DNA from: Curtobacterium sp. MCBD17_032
Lineage (GTDB): Bacteria > Actinomycetota > Actinomycetes > Actinomycetales > Microbacteriaceae
Length of the DNA stretch: 64,000 nt
NCBI RefSeq assembly: GCF_003234855.1
Contig: NZ_QKTO01000001.1
Location: forward strand, 434,001 to 498,000
Reading direction: 5' to 3'
The translations under genes were made by a program, and so were the position numbers. The first letter of the stretch is position 1. Each line of letters begins with the position of its first letter. The notes under the pieces are model-generated. The model ran no database searches and was not told the origin of the DNA. It was given only the letters and a program-made list of their open reading frames with translations. Shown here one piece after another: positions 34,097-41,811 of this stretch.

Positions 34097-35728
34097 ATGG
34101 AAGAACGGCTGATCGGTGGCAGGTACCGGGTGACCGGGACCCTCGGACACGGCGGGATGGCGTCGGTGTACCGCGCCGTCGACGAGCAGCTCGGACGCGA
34201 GGTCGCGGTCAAGCTCTTCCGCATCGGACCGGTCGACCACGGTGAGCGGGCGCGGGCCGAGGCCGAGATCCACGTGCTCGCCGGCCTCCGCAGCCCGAAC
34301 CTCGTGACGCTGTTCGACGCGGCCCTCGACACCGCGGACGGCGACTCGTTCCTCGTCATGGAACTCGTCCCGGGGAGCGACCTCGCCACCCGGCTGCGGG
34401 AGGGGCCGCTCGACCCAGCCACGACCGCGCGCGTGGGCGCACAGGTCGCCGAGGGCCTCGCCGCCGTGCACGCACAGGGCATCGTGCACCGCGACGTGAA
34501 GCCCGCGAACGTGCTGCTCGAGCAGGACGGCGAGCACGTCAAGCTCGCCGACTTCGGCATCGCGCTGCTCCGCGACGCCGCACGGGTCACCGGCACCGGC
34601 ACCGTGATCGGCACGGCTGCCTACCTGGCCCCCGAGCAGGTCCTCGGCCAGCCGGTGTCCGGTGAGGCCGACGTGTACGCGCTCGGGCTCATGCTCCTCG
34701 AGGCCCTCACCGGCAAGCAGGCCTTCCCCGGCAGCGCCGTCGAGGCCGCGACCGCCCGGCTCGCGCGGGCTCCCGAGATCGACCAACACCTGCCGACGGC
34801 GTGGCGGACGCTCCTGCACGTGATGACCGCGCAGCACCCGGAGGACCGGCCCTCGGCCGCCGAGGCGGCAGCCCGCCTCCGAGCGCTCGGCCGGGACGAC
34901 GTCGCGCCCGCCACCCAGCTCCTGCCGGGAGGCCCGGGGGCGCTCACGAGGGCAGCCGCCGGTGCCGGGGCGCTCGGCGCGGCCGCAATGGCCGGCGCCG
35001 GGGCCGCGTCGGCGGACGACGCGACCCGCGCGATGCCGGTGAGCGGAGCCTCCGACGCGGACACGGCGACCAGGCGCCTGCCCACGCAGTCCGCCCGCAG
35101 TGCCGACGACGACGTGGCGACGACGGTGCTCGGGACGCCGGGAGCCGCCGGTCCCGGTGCGGCCGGCGCCGCAGCTGGTGCCGGCTCCGCCGGTGGTGCT
35201 GGCGGACGGAGCGGTACCGCAGCCGTGCCGGCCGGTCCGTCAGGCGGTGCGCCCGAGGAGCGTGGGCGGAAGCGCTGGGTGCTGCCGGTGGTCGTCCTCG
35301 CCGTGCTCCTCGTCGCCGGGGTGCTCGTCGCCGCGCTCGCGCTCGGCCGGGACGACGGCACGCCCAGCCACACGCAGTCGAGCGAGCCCGCCGAGCAGCA
35401 GCCGTCCGAGGACGAGTCGAGCGAGCCCGCCGAGGAGCAGCCGAGCGAGCCCGCCCAGCAGCAGCCGAGCGAGCCCGCCCAGCAGCCGAGCGAGGAGCAG
35501 CCGAGCGAGCCTGCCGAGGAGCAGCCGAGCGAGCCCGCCGAACAGCTGCCGACGTCGGTTCCCGAGCCGAGTGTCGAGACGACCCTGCCGGTCCAGGAGC
35601 CGCTCGACACCGGCGTGGACACGACCTCGCAGCAGGTGCCGGCCGACCCGGGCAAGGGGAACGGCGGACCGGGTGGCGGTGAGGGTGGTGGACCCGGCAA
35701 GTCCGGCGATGCTCCCGGTCGGGGCTGA
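34097..35728 (+). CDS. membrane-anchored Ser/Thr protein kinase (PknB-like, no PASTA)
   Basis: The 543-residue kinase has a complete Hanks-type domain (about 8-260): glycine loop LGHGGMASVYRAV, VAVKLF (ATP Lys), IVHRDVKPANVLL (catalytic loop), LADFGIAL (DFG) and TAAYLAPEQV. An Ala/Gly-rich cytosolic linker (about 270-390) precedes one membrane helix (VLPVVVLAVLLVAGVLVAALA). Outside lies a low-complexity stalk of repeated EQPSEPA/QQPSEPA units (about 425-475) and a Gly/Pro-rich tail. PASTA sensor domains of cell-wall kinases are absent. The repeats suggest a wall-spanning stalk of variable length. Confidence 0.92.
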   Translation: MEERLIGGRYRVTGTLGHGGMASVYRAVDEQLGREVAVKLFRIGPVDHGERARAEAEIHVLAGLRSPNLVTLFDAALDTADGDSFLVMELVPGSDLATRLREGPLDPATTARVGAQVAEGLAAVHAQGIVHRDVKPANVLLEQDGEHVKLADFGIALLRDAARVTGTGTVIGTAAYLAPEQVLGQPVSGEADVYALGLMLLEALTGKQAFPGSAVEAATARLARAPEIDQHLPTAWRTLLHVMTAQHPEDRPSAAEAAARLRALGRDDVAPATQLLPGGPGALTRAAAGAGALGAAAMAGAGAASADDATRAMPVSGASDADTATRRLPTQSARSADDDVATTVLGTPGAAGPGAAGAAAGAGSAGGAGGRSGTAAVPAGPSGGAPEERGRKRWVLPVVVLAVLLVAGVLVAALALGRDDGTPSHTQSSEPAEQQPSEDESSEPAEEQPSEPAQQQPSEPAQQPSEEQPSEPAEEQPSEPAEQLPTSVPEPSVETTLPVQEPLDTGVDTTSQQVPADPGKGNGGPGGGEGGGPGKSGDAPGRG

Positions 35729-35782
35729 CGCCCGCCGGACAGTCCGCACGCGCTGTCCACCTGACAGGAGCACACTCGACCC

Positions 35783-36082
35783 ATGTCGATGAGCGCACCG
35801 TTCGATCCCATGCAGCAGGGCAGCGACGTCCCCGTGGACGGCTCCGACCAGGACGAACTCGAGGTCGAGGAGGCCCGCGGGAGCTCCGGCGGGACCGAGT
35901 CGTCCGGATCCGAGTCGTCCGGGTCCGAGCCGTCGGGAGCCGACGTCTCCGGCGCCGAGGCGACCGGGGACCCCGGCGACTCGCCGGTCCGGCACGACGA
36001 CGAGGACGAGGCCGGCGGTGGCCCGGTCTTCCGGACGCCCCACCCCGGCGACCGCCTGCACCCCGAGGACCTCGGCTCCTAG
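35783..36082 (+). CDS. small acidic protein, MSMS-FDP type (paralogue 1)
   Basis: The 99-residue product begins MSMSAPFDPMQQGSDVPVDG, continues with an acidic stretch (DELEVEEA) and a Ser/Gly/Glu repeat region (about 33-60), and ends GDRLHPEDLGS. It shares the MSMS-x-x-FDP start and the following DxDELEVEE-like acidic block with the next gene. Function is unknown and no domain is recognised. A clear ribosome site (ACAGGAG, about 35763-35769) precedes the ATG. Confidence 0.7.
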   Translation: MSMSAPFDPMQQGSDVPVDGSDQDELEVEEARGSSGGTESSGSESSGSEPSGADVSGAEATGDPGDSPVRHDDEDEAGGGPVFRTPHPGDRLHPEDLGS

Positions 36083-36118
36083 TCAGGCGACGTTGCGACG
36101 ACTCCCGGGCACACCGGG

Positions 36119-36124
36119 CATGCT
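36119..36124 (+). promoter_or_regulatory. -10 box CATGCT, leaderless
   Basis: CATGCT ends 6 nt before the ATG at 36131. Confidence 0.4.
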
Positions 36125-36130
36125 CGTCGG

Positions 36131-36361
36131 ATGTCGATGAGCAGCGCGTTCGACCCGTCGAAGGGTCGCGCCATCCCCGAGGACCAGGTCAGCAGCGACG
36201 GGCTCGAGCTCGACGAGGACCCGGCAGCGCTCGGCATCCGGTTCGACGTCGTGTCCGGCGGGTCGACCGACCCGGCCGCGGCACCGGTGCTCCGCGGCCG
36301 GGGCGGCGCCGGGTCCGGGGCGGCCGAGGCCGCTGCGCGCGCGTCCGACGAGCAGCGCTGA
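36131..36361 (+). CDS. small acidic protein, MSMS-FDP type (paralogue 2)
   Basis: The 76-residue product begins MSMSSAFDPSKGRAIPEDQ, followed by GLELDEDPAALG, which aligns with the start of the preceding gene. The rest is Ala/Gly-rich with no recognised domain. The two genes look like a tandem duplication that kept only the N-terminal 30 residues. Function is unknown. Confidence 0.65.
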   Translation: MSMSSAFDPSKGRAIPEDQVSSDGLELDEDPAALGIRFDVVSGGSTDPAAAPVLRGRGGAGSGAAEAAARASDEQR

Positions 36362-36364
36362 GCG

Positions 36365-36394
36365 CTCCCGGGCAGGACGACCGTCCTCCCGGAG
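36365..36394. terminator. imperfect hairpin between convergent genes
   Basis: Positions 36365-36378 pair with 36383-36394, with two unpaired Cs on the left arm and a 4-nt loop. It lies between the small acidic gene and the convergent acyltransferase gene. Confidence 0.6.
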
Positions 36395-36401
36395 TTCGGC
36401 G

Positions 36402-37568
36402 TCAGCCGACCTTCGCGGCGCGCGGCTCGTCGACGCCGCGCCTCACGCCGACGATCGCGTGCACCCCGGGCTTCGCCCAGCGCAGTCGGAGCGGCGTCTC
36501 GACGAACCGGTAGGACAGCCACGCCACGAGCACGAGCCCGGCGAGCCAGATCACCAGGAACTTCGACTGGCCCGGGAAGTGCCCGGCCACCTTCACGAAG
36601 GCGAACACCGCCAGCAGGTTCCAGAGGTACAGGCCGTAGGAGAGCTTCCCGAGGAACACCAGGGGACGCAGCGACAGGAACCGGGCGAGGAAGCCGTTTC
36701 GCTCGAGCGCGAGCCAGGCGACCACCGCGGCGGAGGCCAGGGCGGTCTGTCCGAACCCGATCGCGTCGATGACCCGCAGGCCGGGCAGGCCCGACGGCGA
36801 CGCCACGGCGACGTAGCAGAGCAGGATGAACCCGAGCGGCCCCGCGACCATCACGACCCGCTCGAGCCACTTCGTGCCGGACCACCGCTCGAGCACGATC
36901 GCCAGGATCGAGCCGAGGACCAGGGCGTCGGCGTGCGAGATCGGCCCGTAGAACTGCGCTTCATGGGTGGGGAGCGAGCGGTCCTGTAGGTAGCGGAGCA
37001 CCCACAGGCCGACGTAGACGACACCGAGGACCCACAGCACGACCGTGGAGGAGCGGAAGCGCAGGAGGAGCACCAGGAGCAGGGGCCACACCAGGTAGTA
37101 CTGCTCCTCGAGCCCGAGTGACCACGTGTACTGGAAGTAGAACCCGACCGAACCGTTGCCGGAGAAGTACTGGATGAGGTTCGACGTGTACGTGAGGGCG
37201 CCGACCGGGCCGGCCCACCACGTCTCGATCGGCTCGCGGATCAGCAGGAGCCACGCGACCGTCACGAGCACGACGAGCACGAGTGCCGGTGCCAGACGCG
37301 CGAAGCGACGTCGGAAGAAGCGCCCGAGGGCGATGCGTCCGTGCTCGGCGTGCTCGCCGGTCAGCAGGCTCGTGATCAGGTACCCGCTGATGACGAAGAA
37401 GACCGTCACCCCGTGGTAGCCGGCCAGCCGTCCGTTGAAGTGCGCGTGCCCGGCGATGACGCCGAACACCGAGATCGCGCGGAGCCCGTCGAGTGCGGCG
37501 TTGTACCCGAAACGGACGCGGTTGGCCGGTTCGGCGACGATCTCGGCGTGGCTCAGTCGTTCTGTCAC
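36402..37568 (-). CDS. acyltransferase-3 family (OafA/YrhL-like) membrane protein
   Basis: The 388-residue multi-pass protein has about ten hydrophobic helices. The family landmarks are ALDGLRAISVFGVIAGHAHF (N-terminal 'LDGLRA...H'), VTVFFVISGYLI and GRFFRRRFARLAPALVL (the RRxxRL...P block). TWSLGLEEQYYLVWPLL carries the conserved Glu-Glu-Gln-Tyr-Y. Such enzymes O-acylate surface glycans, peptidoglycan or lipids. No C-terminal SGNH domain is present. The GTG start is 6 nt after a TAGGGT box. Confidence 0.94.
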   Translation of the reverse strand: MTERLSHAEIVAEPANRVRFGYNAALDGLRAISVFGVIAGHAHFNGRLAGYHGVTVFFVISGYLITSLLTGEHAEHGRIALGRFFRRRFARLAPALVLVVLVTVAWLLLIREPIETWWAGPVGALTYTSNLIQYFSGNGSVGFYFQYTWSLGLEEQYYLVWPLLLVLLLRFRSSTVVLWVLGVVYVGLWVLRYLQDRSLPTHEAQFYGPISHADALVLGSILAIVLERWSGTKWLERVVMVAGPLGFILLCYVAVASPSGLPGLRVIDAIGFGQTALASAAVVAWLALERNGFLARFLSLRPLVFLGKLSYGLYLWNLLAVFAFVKVAGHFPGQSKFLVIWLAGLVLVAWLSYRFVETPLRLRWAKPGVHAIVGVRRGVDEPRAAKVG

Positions 37569-37574
37569 GTGAGG

Positions 37575-37580
37575 ACCCTA
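37575..37580 (-). promoter_or_regulatory. -10 box TAGGGT, leaderless
   Basis: TAGGGT on the minus strand ends 6 nt before the GTG at 37568. Confidence 0.5.
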
Positions 37581-37604
37581 ACGGACGCACGCCCCGCGGT
37601 CGGT

Positions 37605-38543
37605 TCAGGGGACCGTGTGCCCCGCTGCCGTCAGGATGCGGTACCACTCCTCGCGGCTGAGGTCGACGTCCGAGCCCGCGGCGGAGTCCCGGACGCGCTG
37701 CGGGTTCGTCGTCCCGAGCACCACCTGGAAGTGCGCGGGGTGCCGGGTGATCCACGCCACCGCGATGCCGGTCGGGGTGACGCCGTGCGCGGCGGCGACC
37801 TCGTCGAGCACGTCGTTGAGCTCCGCGTACTGCTCGCGGTCGCCGAGGAAGACGCCGTCGAAGAAGCCCTTCTGGAACGGCGACCAGGCCTGCAGCGTCA
37901 CGTCGTGCAGGCGGGCGTGGTTGAGGATGTCGTTGTCGCGGTCGATCGACTGGTCGAGGCCGGCCATGTTCGCCACGAGGCCCTGGGTGATGACGTTCGC
38001 GTGCGTGATGCTCAGCTGCACCTGGTTGAAGGCGAGCGGCTGCCGCACGGACCGCTTCAGGAGCTCGGTCTGCCCGGGGGTGTGGTTCGAGACGCCGAAG
38101 TGGTGCACCTTGCCCGCGGCGTGGAGCTCGTCGAACGCCTTGGCGACCTCGTCCGGCTCGACCAGGGCGTCCGGGCGGTGCAGGAGCAGGACGTCGATGA
38201 AGTCGGTGCGCAGGGCGGTGAGTGACTCCTCGACCGAGGACATGATGTGCTCGTAGGAGAAGTCGAAGTACGCGCCGCCCGCCGTCGGGCGGATGCCGAC
38301 CTTCGTCTGCAGCTGGATCTCGCTGCGCTCGGCGGCGGAGAGCGTGACCGCAGCGCCGAAGCGCTCCTCACAGCCGTGCCAGCCGCCGTAGACGGCCGCG
38401 TGGTCGAACATCGTCACGCCGGCGTCGCGCGAGGCGGCGTACAGCGACCGGATGTCCTCGTCGCTCATGTCGTTGATCCGCATCAGCCCGACGACGACGT
38501 CGGAGGCGGTGAGGTCCGTCTGTGGCAACTCCAGTGTCTTCAC
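37605..38543 (-). CDS. aldo/keto reductase
   Basis: The 312-residue TIM-barrel oxidoreductase has the catalytic tetrad visible: Asp and Tyr in FDHAAVYGGWHGCEE, Lys in LQTKVGIRPT, His in VLLLHRPDAL. HFGVSNHTPGQ and WSPFQKGFF line the cofactor cleft, and VLGTTNPQRV binds the NADPH phosphate. It resembles the YdhF subgroup. The start is set at GTG 38543; the frame runs on upstream, but VKTLELPQTDL is the expected first strand. The carbonyl substrate is unknown. Confidence 0.92.
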   Translation of the reverse strand: MKTLELPQTDLTASDVVVGLMRINDMSDEDIRSLYAASRDAGVTMFDHAAVYGGWHGCEERFGAAVTLSAAERSEIQLQTKVGIRPTAGGAYFDFSYEHIMSSVEESLTALRTDFIDVLLLHRPDALVEPDEVAKAFDELHAAGKVHHFGVSNHTPGQTELLKRSVRQPLAFNQVQLSITHANVITQGLVANMAGLDQSIDRDNDILNHARLHDVTLQAWSPFQKGFFDGVFLGDREQYAELNDVLDEVAAAHGVTPTGIAVAWITRHPAHFQVVLGTTNPQRVRDSAAGSDVDLSREEWYRILTAAGHTVP

Positions 38544-38550
38544 CGGACCG

Positions 38551-38556
38551 ATCCTG
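38551..38556 (-). promoter_or_regulatory. -10 box CAGGAT, leaderless
   Basis: CAGGAT on the minus strand ends 7 nt before the GTG at 38543. Confidence 0.4.
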
Positions 38557-38625
38557 CCAGCCGGACCTCCGGGGAGCGAGGCCCTGGTGGTACCGGTCAG
38601 CTGCCCGGGCAGCCGCGGCTCCCCG

Positions 38626-38631
38626 TACCCT
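38626..38631 (+). promoter_or_regulatory. -10 box TACCCT, leaderless
   Basis: TACCCT ends 6 nt before the GTG at 38638. Confidence 0.45.
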
Positions 38632-38637
38632 GGACCG

Positions 38638-39546
38638 GTGCGCGACGACCTCCTCCCCGTGCTCGCGTGTCCCGTGTGCGCCGAGCCCCTCGCCCGCACC
38701 GCTCCGGGGCAGGCCGGCTGCGCGCACGGACACCGGTACGACGAGGCCAAGCAGGGCCACCTGACGCTCCTGCCCGCGAAGCGCCGGGCCCTCACGGCGG
38801 ACACCCCGGCGATGGTGGACGCGCGCATCCGCTTCCTCGGACGGGGGCACTACGCGCCGGTGGAGCGGGCGCTCGCCGACGTCGCCGTCGCGGTGTCGGC
38901 GCCGGGGATCGTCCTCGACGTCGGTTCCGGTCCCGGCACCTACCTCGCGCACGTCCTCGACGCCACCGGACCCCGTGCCGCGACCGGACCCCGTGCCGCC
39001 GCCGGCGCCGCGACCGCCACCGCACCCGGGACCGCCACCGGACCGGCGGACGGTGCGGATCCGGCCGGGAGGCTCGGGGTCGCCCTCGACCTGTCGGCCG
39101 TCGCGATCCGCAGGGCGGCGCGCGTCCATGCGCGCGGCGGGGCCGTCGTCGGGGACGTGACCGAGCGCCTCCCGGTCGTCGACGGCGCGGCCGCCGTCGT
39201 GCTGGACGTCTTCGCGCCGCGCAACCAGCGGGAGTACGCCCGCGTGCTCCACCCCGCCGGGGTGCTCGCCGTCGTGACACCACGCGTCGGACATCTCGCG
39301 GAACTCGCGGAGGCGACCATCAGCGTCGACCCCGAGAAGGAGCGGCGCCTGCTCGGGTCCCTCACGCCCGCGTTCACGCTCCGGACGAGCGACGACCTGA
39401 CCTGGACGACGGACCTGACCGCCGAGGACGTGCACGACGTGGTGCACATGGGACCGAGTCACCACCACGTCCCGGCCGACGCGGTCTTCGCGGCGACGAC
39501 CGTCACCGCCGCGGTGACCGTGAGCACATGGGTGCCGGTCCGCTGA
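38638..39546 (+). CDS. RlmA-like 23S rRNA (guanine-N1) methyltransferase
   Basis: The 302-residue protein has the RlmA/TlrB zinc-finger start (LACPVCAEPLARTAPGQAGC ending with HGHRYD, then AKQGHLTLL) and the SAM-binding motif IVLDVGSGPGTYLAHVLD. RlmA enzymes methylate G745 or G748 in helix 35 of 23S rRNA. ALDLSAVAIRRAAR and LDVFAPRN follow in the usual order. An Ala/Gly/Pro/Thr-rich insert (about 112-142), built of repeated 'GPRAA' and 'TATAPG' steps, interrupts the methyltransferase fold between its first two motifs. The start is the GTG at 38638. Confidence 0.9.
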   Translation: MRDDLLPVLACPVCAEPLARTAPGQAGCAHGHRYDEAKQGHLTLLPAKRRALTADTPAMVDARIRFLGRGHYAPVERALADVAVAVSAPGIVLDVGSGPGTYLAHVLDATGPRAATGPRAAAGAATATAPGTATGPADGADPAGRLGVALDLSAVAIRRAARVHARGGAVVGDVTERLPVVDGAAAVVLDVFAPRNQREYARVLHPAGVLAVVTPRVGHLAELAEATISVDPEKERRLLGSLTPAFTLRTSDDLTWTTDLTAEDVHDVVHMGPSHHHVPADAVFAATTVTAAVTVSTWVPVR

Positions 39547-39619
39547 GCGCCCCGGCCGTGGTCCAGCGCTGGAAGACCCGCAGGTACTCGGTCCATGCCT
39601 CCGGCGTGTGCACGCTGAG

Positions 39620-40015
39620 TCACTCGGCGAGCCGCGGGGCGTTGACCGCGATCGTCGCGACGTGGAACAGGTCCTGCCCCTTGCTGTTCCGGCCCTGCAC
39701 GCCCGGGTAGCGACCGGCGGGCCAGAAGCGGATCTCGGTGATCGCGGAGGGGTGCACCTCGCGTGGCTTCCGGAACCCGTCGTGCACGACGAGCATCCCG
39801 GGGTGCACGTCGATCGCGGTCCTCGCCAGCCCGACGCACAGCACGACGACCCCGGCGGCGACGAGGAGCAGGACGAGCCCGGCGACGAGCATCGCCGGCC
39901 CGTCCTCGGCGTCCCCGGCGGTCACGATGCCCCCGACCACGAGCAACAGGCTGATCGGCGCCACGATGATCCCGACCACGAGCAGGAACACCCACCGCCA
40001 CGTCGCGATGCGCAC
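39620..40015 (-). pseudogene. small membrane protein gene, probably decayed at both ends
   Basis: The intact frame encodes 131 residues: two hydrophobic helices (VFLLVVGIIVAPISLLLVVGG and LVAGLVLLLVAAGVVVLCVG), then a PH-like beta region (LVVHDGFRKPREVHPSAITE, AGRYPGVQGRNSKGQDLFHV). It ends abruptly at RLAE-TGA. Reading past this TGA gives LSVHTPEAWTEYLRVFQRW, clearly coding-like. Upstream of GTG 40015 the same frame is also coding-like back to about 40077 (IDDVRDQPVPAGRTSAPLFR), but the only ATG (40084-40086) is one base out of frame. It may still be expressed as a short protein; the family is not identified. Confidence 0.5.
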
Positions 40016-40126
40016 CCGGAACAGCGGTGCCGACGTCCTGCCTGCCGGGACGGGCTGGTCGCGGACGTCGTCGATCGCCCCACCATACGGACCGGGCGCG
40101 CCCGTGGCACGCCCGGTCGAGGTGGG

Positions 40127-40546
40127 TCAGGACTGCTGCTGCGGCACGTCGAAGGCCCACACGACGCCGAACTGGTCGCGGAGCTGACCGGCCAGCGGCG
40201 ACCACGCCGACGGCCCGAGCGGCTGCCGGACCTCGGCGCCCTCGGCGAGCCCGGCCCACGCGGAACGGAGCTCGGCGTCGTCCGTCGCGGCCAGGTAGAC
40301 GTAGGACGCGTTCGCCCCCTGGTCGTACGGCTGTCCCGGCCAGACGTCGAACGCCATGACCCGGGCACCGCCGGGGAGTTCGACCTGACCGAACACGACG
40401 CGGTCGGCCCAGGCCGGGTCGTCCGAGGCGCCCGTCTGGCCGTACGTGGCGATCGCGGCCTCGGTGCCGAACGCAGCGGCGTAGAACGACAGGGCCTCCC
40501 GGGCCTGACCGTCGAAGTTGAGGTGCGGGGTGATGGTGAACGTCAT
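40127..40546 (-). CDS. VOC-family (PhnB-like) protein
   Basis: The 139-residue protein has the PhnB/3-demethylubiquinone-like vicinal-oxygen-chelate pattern: ITPHLNFDGQAREALSFYAA, then VFGQVELPGGARVMAFDVWP and a C-terminal DQFGVVWAFDVP. The fold is a paired beta-alpha-beta-beta-beta module; the reaction is unassigned and many members are annotated only as glyoxalase-like. A good ribosome site (GAGGAGT) precedes the ATG at 40546. It is divergent from the WYL regulator, 102 bp away. Confidence 0.92.
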   Translation of the reverse strand: MTFTITPHLNFDGQAREALSFYAAAFGTEAAIATYGQTGASDDPAWADRVVFGQVELPGGARVMAFDVWPGQPYDQGANASYVYLAATDDAELRSAWAGLAEGAEVRQPLGPSAWSPLAGQLRDQFGVVWAFDVPQQQS

Positions 40547-40636
40547 GACGACTCCTCGTGCTGGTGGCGACCGCTCCGGCCGCGCTGCTGACGAGCCTCC
40601 CGCCCGATGCGGTCAGATCGTGTCCGGATCCACCGG

Positions 40637-40642
40637 CAGACT
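40637..40642 (+). promoter_or_regulatory. -10 box CAGACT, leaderless
   Basis: CAGACT ends 6 nt before the ATG at 40649. Confidence 0.4.
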
Positions 40643-40648
40643 CGGACC

Positions 40649-41650
40649 ATGTCCGGGCCGTCCTCACGCATGCTCACGCTCCTGTCCCTGCTGCAGGTCC
40701 GACGCGACTGGGCCGGCGACGTGCTCGCGGACCGGTTGGCCGTCAGCCCGCGGACCGTCCGCCGCGACGTCGACCGTCTCCGGGAGCTCGGCTACCGGAT
40801 CACGTCCCTCCGCGGCCCCGCCGGTGGGTACCGACTGGCCGCCGGGTCGGAGTTGCCGCCGCTCCTGTTCGATGACGACCAGGCCGTCGCGGTCGCCCTG
40901 GCGCTCGCCGTCGCACCGGCGTCCGGAGCGGACATCGCCGACGCCGCGGCGCGTGCCCTCGCGACCGTCCGGCAGGTGATGCCCTCGCGGCTGCGGCACC
41001 GGATCGACACCGTGGAGGTCGTGACGGCCCCGGGGCGGACCGTCGTCGACCCCGCGGTCCTGGTCGCCGTGAGCGACGCCGTCCGCTCGTGCCAGGTGCT
41101 CCGGTTCGGGTACACGTCCGCCTGGCCCGCGGACGGTGTCGACGACCGGCCGCCCCGCCGGGTCGAACCGCACGCCGTGGTCGCGCGCGCCGGTCGCTGG
41201 TACCTCCTCGCCTGGTCGCCCGAGGCGGACGACTGGCGCACCTACCGCATCGACCGGATGCACCCGCGGACGCCGACCGGACCGGCGTTCGCCCCTCGGC
41301 CGGTGCCGGGTGGGGACGCGGCGGCCTTCGTGGAGGCGCGGTTCCGCGGTGCCGACCCCGGTGCTGACGGGGACGTCGGTCACTGGCCGTGCATCGGCAC
41401 CGCCGTCCTGCACGTCCCGGCGAGCACCGTCACGCCGTACGTGGACGACGACGCCGTGCTCGAGGGACTCGACGCCGGCTCGTGCCGGCTGACGACGGGC
41501 TCGTGGTCGTGGTCTGCCCTCGCTGCCCGGCTCGCGGCGTTCACCGTGCCGTTCACCGTGGTCGGGCCCGAGCAGCTCCGGACCGCGACGACGGCGCTGG
41601 CCGACCAGTTGCGGGCGGCGGTGGACACCGACAGGCCGTCGGTCCGGTGA
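40649..41650 (+). CDS. YafY-type HTH/WYL-domain transcriptional regulator
   Basis: The 333-residue regulator has an HTH_11 DNA-binding domain (MLTLLSLLQVRRDWAGDVLA, then SPRTVRRDVDRLRELGYRI) with the 'GPAGGYRL' wing. A WYL effector domain (about 140-220) shows VEPHAVVARAGRWYLLAW and WRTYRIDRM, followed by a WCX-like C-terminal domain. WYL proteins sense nucleic-acid fragments or other ligands in bacterial stress and defence. Divergent orientation makes the VOC gene a plausible target. The ATG at 40649 is chosen over 40607, which would prefix a non-homologous Arg-rich stretch. Confidence 0.92.
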   Translation: MSGPSSRMLTLLSLLQVRRDWAGDVLADRLAVSPRTVRRDVDRLRELGYRITSLRGPAGGYRLAAGSELPPLLFDDDQAVAVALALAVAPASGADIADAAARALATVRQVMPSRLRHRIDTVEVVTAPGRTVVDPAVLVAVSDAVRSCQVLRFGYTSAWPADGVDDRPPRRVEPHAVVARAGRWYLLAWSPEADDWRTYRIDRMHPRTPTGPAFAPRPVPGGDAAAFVEARFRGADPGADGDVGHWPCIGTAVLHVPASTVTPYVDDDAVLEGLDAGSCRLTTGSWSWSALAARLAAFTVPFTVVGPEQLRTATTALADQLRAAVDTDRPSVR

Positions 41651-41811
41651 CCGGGTGCTCCGTTAGCGGGGCGCATGCGTCGCACACGCGTCCGTCAGGG
41701 AACCGTTAGGAACGGCGAGGAGGCCCGGTACCGGACCCACCATCGGTACGCACCACTCGTGGTGCAGTCCTCGGCAGCCGCCGCGGACGACCCGATCTCC
41801 AGGAGTCCCAC
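41651..41811 (+). promoter_or_regulatory. kdp regulatory region with 11-bp-phased repeats and palindrome
   Basis: CCGTCAG (41692-41698) and CCGTTAG (41703-41709) begin 11 bp apart, one helical turn, the usual spacing of OmpR/KdpE-family sites. A third CCGTTAG lies at 41660-41666. A palindrome GCACCAC-TC-GTGGTGC spans 41750-41765. The ribosome site AGGAG at 41801-41805 serves the first small gene. No c-di-AMP riboswitch core is visible. Confidence 0.5.

Noticed and set aside
36131..36361. The small acidic frames as random open frames
   Set aside because: I first suspected chance, but the shared MSMS-x-x-FDP start, the acidic block and upstream initiation signals favour real genes, so they were kept at moderate confidence.
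41651..41811. c-di-AMP riboswitch before kdp
   Set aside because: Again the context fits, but the conserved core is absent. Protein-binding repeats explain the visible structure better.
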